NCBI GenBank assembly: GCA_012513725.1
Contig: JAAZBQ010000326.1
Location: forward strand, 1-7,349
DNA: 7,349 nt
Direction: 5' to 3'
Origin: Chloroflexota bacterium
GTDB taxonomy: Bacteria; Chloroflexota; Anaerolineae; UBA1429
Both the position numbers and the translations under genes were made by a program. How positions within the stretch are numbered: position 1 is the first letter of the stretch; each line of letters starts with the position of its first letter. Shown piece by piece: positions 1 through 5,799 of the stretch. Below the pieces are notes generated by a model. It ran no database searches and was not told the origin of the DNA. It saw only the letters and a list, made by a program, of their open reading frames with translations.

Positions 1-2289
1 GCCGATCGGCTGGTGCTGGTCACCGTCGCGTATGGCCAGGAGGAGCCCCTGGAGGTGGTCACCGGGGCCCCGAACCTACAGGTCGGGATGTCGGGCCAAA
101 AGGTGGTGCTCGCCGTGGCCGGCGCCACCCTCGTCGACCCCTACGCCGACACGCTCCAATACAAAAAGCTGAAGCGCAGCAAGATCCGCGGCGTGGCCTC
201 CCAGGGGATGGTCTGCTCGGAGAAGGAGCTGGGCATCTCGGACGAGCACGAGGGGATCATCATCCTCCCCGACGATGCCCCCGTGGGCACGCCCCTGGCC
301 GACTATTGGGGCGACGTGGTGGTGGACATGGACCTCACCCCAAATCTCGCCCGGGCCTTTTGCATGGTGGGCACCGCGCGAGAGGCCGCGGCCCTCACCG
401 GCAGCCGGCTGACCATCGCGGATCCCCAGGTGCGCGCCGAGGGACCGGCCATCACGGACCAGATCGCGCTGGAGATCCTCGACCCGGACCTGTGCCCCCG
501 CTACTCGGCGGCGCTCATCCGCGGCGTTCGGATCGGCCCCTCGCCCACCTGGATGCAGCAGCGCCTGCGCCTGGCCGGGATGCGACCGATCAACAACATC
601 GTGGACATCACGAATTATGTCATGCTGGAGTGGGGGCAGCCCCTGCACGCCTTTGACTATCGGCGCCTGCGCCCCCGCCCGGGCGAGGAGACGCCGGCGA
701 TCATCGTCCGGCGGGCCCGCGACGGCGAGCAGATGACCACCCTCGACGGCATCGAGCGCACGTTCGACGGCGAGATGCTCCTGATCACCGACGGAGGCGG
801 GCCCGTGGCCATCGCCGGGGTGATGGGCGGCGAGGAGAGCGAGGTCACCGAGGAGACGGTCGACGTCCTGCTCGAGTCGGCCAACTTTCAGTTCATCAGC
901 GTGCGCCGCACCAGCGGGGCCCTCAAGGTGCCCAGCGAGGCCGCCCAGCGCTTCGGCCGGGGTGTGGACCCCGAGTTGACCCTCGTGGCCCTGCGCCGCG
1001 CCGCCGAACTCATGCGCACCCTGGCCGGAGGCACCGTGGCGGAGGGGTTCGCCGACCTCTATCCCCGGCCCCTGGAGACGCCCGTGCTGGACCTGGCGGC
1101 CTCCGAGGTGGATCGCCTCCTGGGCGTGCGCCTCGGGGCGGACGAGATCGCCGGGATGCTGGAGGCCCTGGGGTTCTCCTGCGAGGTGCTGGCCGAGCCT
1201 GCGGATACCGTCCGGGTGACGGTGCCCTCCTTCCGGCTCGATGTGCGGCTGGTGGCCGACCTCGTCGAGGAGGTGGCCCGCATGTACGGCTACGACCGGC
1301 TGCCGACCACCCTCATGGAGGCGGAACTGCCGCCCCAGGAGCGCAACCGGCCGCTGGAGCTCGAGGAGCGCGCCCGCGACATCCTGGTGAGCACCGGGCT
1401 GACGGAGATCATCTCCTACTCGCTGACCAACGTCGAGAGCATCGCCCGCCTGACGCCCGGCGGCCCCACGCCGCCCAAAGAGGATTACGTCCGGGTGGCG
1501 AACCCCCTGACCCGCGAGCAGGAGGTGCTCCGCCAGACGCTGATGAACACTACCCTGGAGACGGTGGCCCGCAACCTGCGCTTCACCGACCGGGTGGCAA
1601 TCTTTGAGATCGCCCGGGTGTACCTGCCCGTCCCCGGCGAACCGCTCCCCGAGGAGCCCACCCGCGTCGCGGTCGCCCTCACCGGCCCCCGGGAGCCCCG
1701 CTCCTGGCTGGCCAACGAGAGCACAGCGTTCGATTTCTACGACCTGAAGGGGGTCGTCGAGACCCTGGCCGCGCACCTGGGCATCGCGGCGCTCTCGTTT
1801 GAGCCGACCGAGCACCCAACCTTCCGCCCCGGGCGGGTGGCGCTGGTGTGCCTGGGTGGCGAGGGGATCGGCGTCCTCGGCGAGGTCCACCCGCTGGTGG
1901 CCGACGCGTTCGACATCTCTGGGCGGGGGGTCTACCTCGCCGAGATCGACCTCGAGGCGCTCCTCGCCGGAGCCGCGCCGACCGAGCGCTACGAGCCGAT
2001 CTCACCGATGCCGGCGGTCAAGGAGGATCTGGCCGTGCTGGTGTCCGAGGGGGTGCCGTCGGACCGGGTGGCCGCGGTGATCCGCGAGGCGGCGGGCGAA
2101 CTGCTCACCGACCTGGTGCTCTTTGACGTCTACCGCGGCGCCCAGGTGGGCGAGGGTCGCAAGAGCCTGGCCTACAGCATGGCGTTCCAGTCGATGACCA
2201 AGACGCTGACCAGCGAGGAGACGGCCAAGATTCGCGAGCGCATCATCCGGCGGCTGGCCGACGAACTGGACGCCCAAGTGCGCAGTTAG
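1..2289 (+). CDS. pheT: Phenylalanine--tRNA ligase beta subunit, 5'-truncated by window edge
   Basis: This is the beta chain of the cytoplasmic alpha2beta2 phenylalanyl-tRNA synthetase, which charges tRNA-Phe. The alpha chain (PheS) carries the active site, and beta gives tRNA binding and editing. The frame is open from base 1 to the TAG at 2287-2289, giving 762 visible residues. The family is usually about 800, so roughly 40-50 N-terminal residues are missing, and the GTG at 13 is internal rather than the start. Domains in order, numbered from base 1: tRNA-binding OB fold (about 1-105, with EVVTGAPNLQVG); B3/4 editing domain (about 175-345, with NNIVDITNYVM and AIAGVMGGEES); B5 domain (about 358-438); core-like region; C-terminal FDX-ACB anticodon-binding domain (about 664-761). 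The B5 metal-site pattern known from the Thermus enzyme (D, +6 D, +9 E, +10 E) is intact as D414, D420, E423 and E424. No frameshift is seen. pheS is expected just upstream, outside the window. Confidence 0.97.
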   Translation, partial: ADRLVLVTVAYGQEEPLEVVTGAPNLQVGMSGQKVVLAVAGATLVDPYADTLQYKKLKRSKIRGVASQGMVCSEKELGISDEHEGIIILPDDAPVGTPLADYWGDVVVDMDLTPNLARAFCMVGTAREAAALTGSRLTIADPQVRAEGPAITDQIALEILDPDLCPRYSAALIRGVRIGPSPTWMQQRLRLAGMRPINNIVDITNYVMLEWGQPLHAFDYRRLRPRPGEETPAIIVRRARDGEQMTTLDGIERTFDGEMLLITDGGGPVAIAGVMGGEESEVTEETVDVLLESANFQFISVRRTSGALKVPSEAAQRFGRGVDPELTLVALRRAAELMRTLAGGTVAEGFADLYPRPLETPVLDLAASEVDRLLGVRLGADEIAGMLEALGFSCEVLAEPADTVRVTVPSFRLDVRLVADLVEEVARMYGYDRLPTTLMEAELPPQERNRPLELEERARDILVSTGLTEIISYSLTNVESIARLTPGGPTPPKEDYVRVANPLTREQEVLRQTLMNTTLETVARNLRFTDRVAIFEIARVYLPVPGEPLPEEPTRVAVALTGPREPRSWLANESTAFDFYDLKGVVETLAAHLGIAALSFEPTEHPTFRPGRVALVCLGGEGIGVLGEVHPLVADAFDISGRGVYLAEIDLEALLAGAAPTERYEPISPMPAVKEDLAVLVSEGVPSDRVAAVIREAAGELLTDLVLFDVYRGAQVGEGRKSLAYSMAFQSMTKTLTSEETAKIRERIIRRLADELDAQVRS

Positions 2290-2317
2290 CGCCCTGCCGG
2301 GCACAGCGGGCACAACG

Positions 2318-2368
2318 AGGACCTCCGACCCGGGGCTTGCCGCAGGGCAGACCCGAGTCGGAGGTCCT
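2318..2368. terminator. Long hairpin between convergent genes, probable terminator
   Basis: A perfect 12-bp inverted repeat (AGGACCTCCGAC at 2318-2329, GTCGGAGGTCCT at 2357-2368) continues inward, after one mismatch, with four more pairs (2331-2334 with 2352-2355). A small inner stem (TGCC at 2338-2341 with GGCA at 2346-2349) closes the loop. It begins 28 bp after the pheT stop and lies 41 bp beyond the end of the minus-strand small gene. Because it is symmetrical, it could stop transcription from both sides. Neither side has a T-run, so it is not a classical intrinsic terminator. It could be a U-less terminator, an RNA 3'-end stabiliser or a Rho-associated structure. Confidence 0.55.
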
Positions 2369-2409
2369 GGGATTCTAGAGCGGATGAAGGGCGTTTCCGA
2401 AACGGCCCC

Positions 2410-2769
2410 TCAGTGTTCCTCGGCGACGGAGCGCGAGCGGGTCACGGCGACGGCCGTGGCGATGCCGGCCGCCAGCACGGCGGCGGACATGCTGAGCACC
2501 ATCGCCTGGCGATAGGGGCGGTGTTCCTCGACGATCACCTCACCGCGCTGGCCAGCCGCGAGGGAAAGGTTCTGGGCTAACCGCTCCCGAAAGCCCTCCG
2601 AGGGGGTCACCGGCTGCAGAGCCTGCCCCACGGCGCCCTCGAGCGGCGCCGGCGCCGGCTGGGGCGTCCCCAACAGACCGCTCATCTCCAGGAGGAGGTA
2701 GAGGCGGTCCCAATCGCGCACCACCCACTCCCAGACTCCCCGCCACACATCCCACAGCATATCGCTCAT
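2410..2769 (-). CDS. Small tryptophan-rich one-TM protein, candidate ECF sigma regulator
   Basis: A 119-residue protein of no family I can name with certainty. It starts at ATG 2769-2767, which overlaps the sigma factor stop as ATGA, so translation is probably coupled. An SD-like AGGGG (2781-2785, minus strand) lies 11 nt upstream. A second ATG at codon 4 is possible. The N-terminus is amphipathic and rich in Trp (W6, W9, W13, W15, W20). A Pro/Ala linker follows (about 35-42), then a segment PSEGFRERLAQNL (about 56-68) resembling the P..F...L pattern seen in some one-TM anti-sigma-type proteins. A single hydrophobic helix (about 89-109) is followed by RSR and a short charged tail. There is no His-x3-Cys-x2-Cys zinc motif and no Cys at all, so it is not a standard ZAS anti-sigma factor. 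Position and membrane anchor suggest that it holds or modulates the neighbouring sigma factor at the membrane. That role is inference. Confidence 0.8.
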   Translation of the reverse strand: MSDMLWDVWRGVWEWVVRDWDRLYLLLEMSGLLGTPQPAPAPLEGAVGQALQPVTPSEGFRERLAQNLSLAAGQRGEVIVEEHRPYRQAMVLSMSAAVLAAGIATAVAVTRSRSVAEEH

Positions 2770-3326
2770 TCCAGCTGAAACCCCTTTTTGCTCAGCTCCT
2801 TGCGCAAGGCCAGCAACGTGCGATGGTACAGCGACTTGATGGCCCCCTCGGTGCGCCCCATGATCTCGCCGATCTCGGCGTTCGAGAGGCCATCGCTGAA
2901 CTTGAGCACCAGGAGCTCCTGGCGCTGCGGATCCAGCCGGCGAATGGCCTCTACCAGCTGGCGCGAATCGTCCCCCGTGAGGGCCATGGCCTCGGGGTGC
3001 TGGAGGGGTCCCTCGCTGCGCAGCACGATGCCATCCAGCGCCACCACCGGCCGGCGGCCCCGATCGCGGTGCCAGTTGGCCAGCACGTTGTGCGCGATGC
3101 GGTACAGCCAGGCCGAAAAGGGCAGCCCCTTGTCCTCGTAGGACGAGATGTGCGACAGGGCGCGGAAAAAGGTCCGCGAGGTGAGATCCTCGGCGTCGTG
3201 GACGTTCCCCACCCGGTGGTAGATATAGCTATAGATGCGGTCGACGTACCTGGCGTATAGCTCGCCGAACGCATTAGGGTCGCGCCGGACGTCCTGAAGG
3301 ATCTCCGAGTCGTCGCGCGAGGTCAT
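2766..3326 (-). CDS. RNA polymerase ECF-type sigma factor (sigma-70 family)
   Basis: A 186-residue alternative sigma factor that would direct RNA polymerase to a specific promoter set. It has the two-domain ECF layout. Region 2 spans about 18-90, with the DAEDLT motif at 44-49 and FSAWLYRIAHNVLANWHR at about 70-87. A linker of about 93-120 follows. Region 4 spans about 123-178, with LDPQRQELLVLKFSDGLSNAEIG and a helix-turn-helix near 148-172 (GRTEGAIKSLYHR). Regions 1.1 and 3 are absent, as expected, and the length is typical. The ATG at 3326-3324 is preceded by AGGGAG (3337-3332, minus strand) with 5 nt spacing, which fixes the start. The gene is first in a two-gene minus-strand unit with the small one-TM protein and runs divergently from glgX. 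Its own promoter looks housekeeping-type. The ECF subgroup and target regulon cannot be told from this sequence. Confidence 0.95.
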   Translation of the reverse strand: MTSRDDSEILQDVRRDPNAFGELYARYVDRIYSYIYHRVGNVHDAEDLTSRTFFRALSHISSYEDKGLPFSAWLYRIAHNVLANWHRDRGRRPVVALDGIVLRSEGPLQHPEAMALTGDDSRQLVEAIRRLDPQRQELLVLKFSDGLSNAEIGEIMGRTEGAIKSLYHRTLLALRKELSKKGFQLE

Positions 3327-3394
3327 GGGGTCTCCCTTGCCTACCCTCGCACCACTGTAACACCCAAAGGGGACAGGCGTTGCGGCGTTGGGGC

Positions 3395-3420
3395 AGTGAT
3401 AACCGTTTGGTAACTAGTGA
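3395..3420. repeat. AGTGA direct repeat, possible operator near sigma-gene transcription start
   Basis: AGTGA occurs at 3395-3399 and again at 3416-3420, 21 bp apart or about two helical turns. Between the copies are GATAACC and GGTAACT around a GTTT centre, which is partly symmetrical. The block overlaps the -10 and the likely start of the minus-strand sigma transcript (near 3413), a good place for a repressor or activator site. The repeat is short and could be chance. Confidence 0.25.
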
Positions 3421-3447
3421 GTCTACCAGGAAGCGGGGAGGTGTCAA
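3420..3447 (-). promoter_or_regulatory. Predicted sigma-70-type promoter of the ECF sigma operon
   Basis: On the minus strand, TTGACA (3447-3442, all six consensus bases) is followed after 16 bp by TAGACT (3425-3420, four of six). A TGG directly before the -10 gives an extended -10 TGn. Transcription would begin near 3413, leaving a leader of about 87 nt before the sigma ATG. This points to transcription by the housekeeping holoenzyme. I see no obvious second, ECF-type element for autoregulation, although without the target motif that cannot be excluded. Confidence 0.6.
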
Positions 3448-3470
3448 AGCGCGGCAGAAACCTCGCCGTG

Positions 3471-3500
3471 TTGACAAGACCCCCTCCACCGTTCTACGAT
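3471..3500 (+). promoter_or_regulatory. Predicted sigma-70-type promoter of the glgX-treY operon
   Basis: TTGACA (3471-3476, perfect) is followed after 18 bp by TACGAT (3495-3500, four of six, with the key TA and final T). The start would be near 3507, leaving an untranslated leader of about 180 nt. The spacer is rich in C/T, as in the opposing promoter. The -35 of this promoter and that of the sigma operon form an exact inverted pair 23 bp apart, so the two polymerases would face away from each other. Confidence 0.65.
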
Positions 3501-3506
3501 GCAGAT

Positions 3507-3530
3507 GGTACCCCCTCTCGCAGGGGGACC
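3507..3530 (+). promoter_or_regulatory. Hairpin at predicted 5' end of the glgX mRNA
   Basis: CCCCC (3511-3515) pairs with GGGGG (3523-3527) across a 7-nt loop, and GG (3507-3508) can pair with CC (3529-3530) beyond a small TA/A internal loop. The stem would sit at the first bases of the transcript from the 3471-3500 promoter, where a hairpin can protect mRNA from 5' decay. No T-run follows, so it is unlikely to be an attenuator by itself. Confidence 0.45.
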
Positions 3531-3645
3531 GGAGTCAAACCGATAGATCCCCTCGGCAAGCGCTCCCCGTCCACACCCGCTCGTCCTTTCTTCGTACTGC
3601 CTCGCATGCCTTCGTCGACCTAGTTGCGTCGTGTGGTGACGTTGG

Positions 3646-3670
3646 GCGGCGCCGCGACACGGTGTCCGCG
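3646..3670 (+). promoter_or_regulatory. Overlapping hairpins just before the glgX RBS
   Basis: GCGGCGCCGC (3646-3655) is a perfect 10-base palindrome. It overlaps a second hairpin: CGCGACA (3653-3659) pairs with TGTC and GCG (3663-3666, 3668-3670) around a CGG loop with one bulged C. The two share 3653-3655, so both cannot form in full at once. They end 8 nt before the GGGAGG ribosome binding site. A role in translation control is possible but unproven, because high-GC DNA yields such stems readily. Confidence 0.3.
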
Positions 3671-3678
3671 ATGGGAAT

Positions 3679-3684
3679 GGGAGG
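3679..3684 (+). promoter_or_regulatory. Ribosome binding site that sets the glgX start at 3691
   Basis: GGGAGG directly abuts an ATG at 3685 (zero spacing, too close to use) and lies 6 nt before the in-frame ATG at 3691, which is ideal. The protein from 3691 begins MNVWPGNAYPLGATYDG, matching how GlgX proteins commonly begin. Start 3685 would add only Met-Ala. Confidence 0.7.
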
Positions 3685-3690
3685 ATGGCG

Positions 3691-5799
3691 ATGAACGTAT
3701 GGCCGGGCAACGCCTACCCGCTGGGCGCCACGTACGATGGCAGCGGCACGAACTTTTCCATCTTTTCCGATGTGGCCGAGCGCGTCGAGCTGTGCCTCTT
3801 TGACGAGGAGGGCAACGAGACCCGCTATGCGTTGCCCGAGGTGGATTCACTCTACTGGCACGGCTATCTGCCCGGGGTGGGACCGGGGCAGCGTTACGCC
3901 TATCGCGTACACGGACCTTGGGATCCCGCCCAGGGCCACCGCTGCTATGCGGAAAAGCTCCTGATGGACCCCTATGCCAAGGCGATGGAGCGGTGCATCT
4001 GCTGGGACGACGCCCTCTTTCCCCACGCCGACAATCCCGATGCCCCGCCCGACACCGGCGACTCGGCGCCCTACCTGCCCAAATCCGTCGTCATCGATCC
4101 GGCCTTTGATTGGCAGGGAGATACCCCGCCGGGTCACCTGTTGCACGAGTCGATCATCTACGAGGTCCACGTCAAGGGCCTAACCGCGCGTCACCCGGAG
4201 GTGCCGGAGGAACTCCGGGGCACCTACCTGGGCCTGGTGGAGCCGCCCCTCCTCGAGCATCTCGCCCGGCTGGGCGTCACCGCCGTGGAGCTGCTCCCGG
4301 TGCACCTGCACGTCGACGATCGCCACCTGGTAGAGCAGGGGTTGGACAACTACTGGGGGTACAACTCTATCGGCTTTTTCGCCCCCCACCACGACTATGC
4401 CACCCAGGGCCACGCGCCCGGCGAGGAGGTGAACGAGTTCCGCGAGATGGTGCGGCGGCTCCACGCGGCGGGGATCGAAGTGATCCTCGACGTGGTGTAC
4501 AACCACACGGCGGAGGGCAACCACCTGGGGCCCATCCTGTCGATGAAGGGGATCGCCAACGCCGCGTACTATCACCTGGTACACGACGATCCACGCTACT
4601 ATATGGACTATACCGGCACCGGCAACAGCCTGCACATGGGCCGTTCGAACTCGCTGCAACTGGTGATGGACTCGTTGCGCTACTGGGTGCTCGAGATGCA
4701 CGTCGACGGTTTCCGCTTTGACCTGGCCGCCACGTTGGCCCGCGAGCTCCACGAGGTGGATCGGCTGGCGCCGTTCTTTGACATCATCCACCAGGACCCG
4801 GTGCTGAACGGGACCAAGCTCATCGCCGAGCCCTGGGACGTCGGCGAGGGGGGCTACCAGGTGGGGCGCTTTCCTCCCCAGTGGTCCGAGTGGAACGGCA
4901 AGTACCGCGACGCCATCCGCGACCACTGGCGGGCGGAGGGCAGCGTACTGGGCGAGTTGGCGCGGCGTTTCGTTGGCAGCCCCGACCTGTATGAGAACAC
5001 CGGCCGCCGGCCCCACGCCAGCGTGAACTATGTGACCTCCCACGACGGGTTCACCCTCCACGACCTGGTCACCTACAACGAAAAGCACAACGAGGCCAAC
5101 CCGGGGGGCAACGAAAGCGGCACCGACGACAACCGCTCCTGGAACTGCGGCGTCGAGGGGGAGACCGACGATTCGGAGATAAATGCGCTCCGCAGCCGGC
5201 AGAAGCGCAATTTCCTGACCACCCTGATGCTGTCTCAGGGCATCCCCATGCTCTTGGGGGGCGACGAGATCGGCCGCACCCAGGGCGGCAACAACGACGC
5301 CTACTGCCAGGATAACGAGATCTCCTGGTACGACTGGGAGCACGTGGATGAGGGGCTGCTCGACTATGCCGCGCGCCTGATCCGATTCCGCAAGGAGCAC
5401 CCGGCCTTCCGGCGCCGGAACTGGTTCTACGGCCGCACCCTCCGTGGGGAGGGCGCCGAGGACGTCGGCTGGTACCGGCCCGATGGCTCGGAGATGTCGC
5501 AGGAGGACTGGGACACCGGCTATGCCCGGGCGCTCCAGGTGTACCTCTCCGGGCAGGGCGTCGGGCGCGACGAGCAGGGGCGGCCGCTCACTGATAACGA
5601 CTTTTTGGTGCTGTTCAACGCCTCGGACGGGGCGATCGACTATGCGGTGCCCAAGCGCAAGAACCTGCATCGCTGGGAACGGGTGATCGATACGAACGAC
5701 CCCGACCTGTGGGGCGCCGCAGACCAGCCCGTCCTGGGGGTCGGCGAGGAGGTCACCGTCGAGGCACATTCTATGGTGGTGTTGCAGCATGAACGATAA
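3691..5799 (+). CDS. glgX: Glycogen debranching enzyme GlgX/TreX (GH13 isoamylase type)
   Basis: A 702-residue cytoplasmic enzyme that hydrolyses alpha-1,6 branch points of glycogen or limit dextrin and releases linear malto-oligosaccharides. The N-terminal CBM48 domain spans about 5-100, the GH13 barrel about 150-555, and a C-terminal beta domain follows. All four GH13 regions are visible: DVVYNH (267-272); DGFRFD with nucleophile D344; IAEPWD with acid/base E380; SHDGFT with transition-state stabiliser D452. Family hallmarks KHNEANPGGNESGTDDN and MLLGGDEIGRTQGGNNDAYCQDNE are present. The length suits the bacterial GlgX/TreX group (E. coli GlgX is about 657). It is first in an operon with treY, whose start lies inside its last codons, so its likely job is feeding TreY (the TreX role) as well as glycogen turnover. 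It has a promoter at 3471-3500 and a structured leader. No damage is seen. An alternative start at 3685 adds two residues. Confidence 0.96.
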   Translation: MNVWPGNAYPLGATYDGSGTNFSIFSDVAERVELCLFDEEGNETRYALPEVDSLYWHGYLPGVGPGQRYAYRVHGPWDPAQGHRCYAEKLLMDPYAKAMERCICWDDALFPHADNPDAPPDTGDSAPYLPKSVVIDPAFDWQGDTPPGHLLHESIIYEVHVKGLTARHPEVPEELRGTYLGLVEPPLLEHLARLGVTAVELLPVHLHVDDRHLVEQGLDNYWGYNSIGFFAPHHDYATQGHAPGEEVNEFREMVRRLHAAGIEVILDVVYNHTAEGNHLGPILSMKGIANAAYYHLVHDDPRYYMDYTGTGNSLHMGRSNSLQLVMDSLRYWVLEMHVDGFRFDLAATLARELHEVDRLAPFFDIIHQDPVLNGTKLIAEPWDVGEGGYQVGRFPPQWSEWNGKYRDAIRDHWRAEGSVLGELARRFVGSPDLYENTGRRPHASVNYVTSHDGFTLHDLVTYNEKHNEANPGGNESGTDDNRSWNCGVEGETDDSEINALRSRQKRNFLTTLMLSQGIPMLLGGDEIGRTQGGNNDAYCQDNEISWYDWEHVDEGLLDYAARLIRFRKEHPAFRRRNWFYGRTLRGEGAEDVGWYRPDGSEMSQEDWDTGYARALQVYLSGQGVGRDEQGRPLTDNDFLVLFNASDGAIDYAVPKRKNLHRWERVIDTNDPDLWGAADQPVLGVGEEVTVEAHSMVVLQHER

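Larger units (their letters stand above)
3327..3690. other. Divergent intergenic regulatory region between sigma gene and glgX
   Basis: This 364-bp gap holds no gene that I can support. From left to right it contains the sigma RBS (3332-3337), a sigma-gene 5' leader of about 87 nt, an AGTGA direct repeat (3395-3420), the minus-strand promoter (3420-3447), a 23-bp spacer (3448-3470), the plus-strand promoter (3471-3500), and a leader of about 180 nt with hairpins ending at the glgX RBS. The stretch 3531-3640 shows only weak inverted repeats (for example CCGA at 3540 with TCGG at 3553) and no recognisable riboswitch. Short open frames here have poor coding character. Confidence 0.75.

Noticed and set aside
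13..15. GTG as the pheT start
   Set aside because: The same frame is open back to base 1 and the OB-fold motif is already under way, so the real start lies upstream of the window.
76..1890. 604-codon open frame on the minus strand opposite pheT
   Set aside because: It lies wholly antisense to a clear, full-motif PheT. High-GC codon bias commonly leaves the antisense frame open, and the translation shows no recognisable domain.
2788..3260. Plus-strand open frames of 117 and 145 codons across the sigma gene
   Set aside because: They are antisense to a sigma factor with intact regions 2 and 4, and nothing in their translation is recognisable.
3380..3694. 104-codon plus-strand frame and nearby short frames in the divergent intergenic region
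   Set aside because: They run across both predicted promoters, have Arg/Ser-rich low-quality translations, lack a convincing SD and match no family I know.
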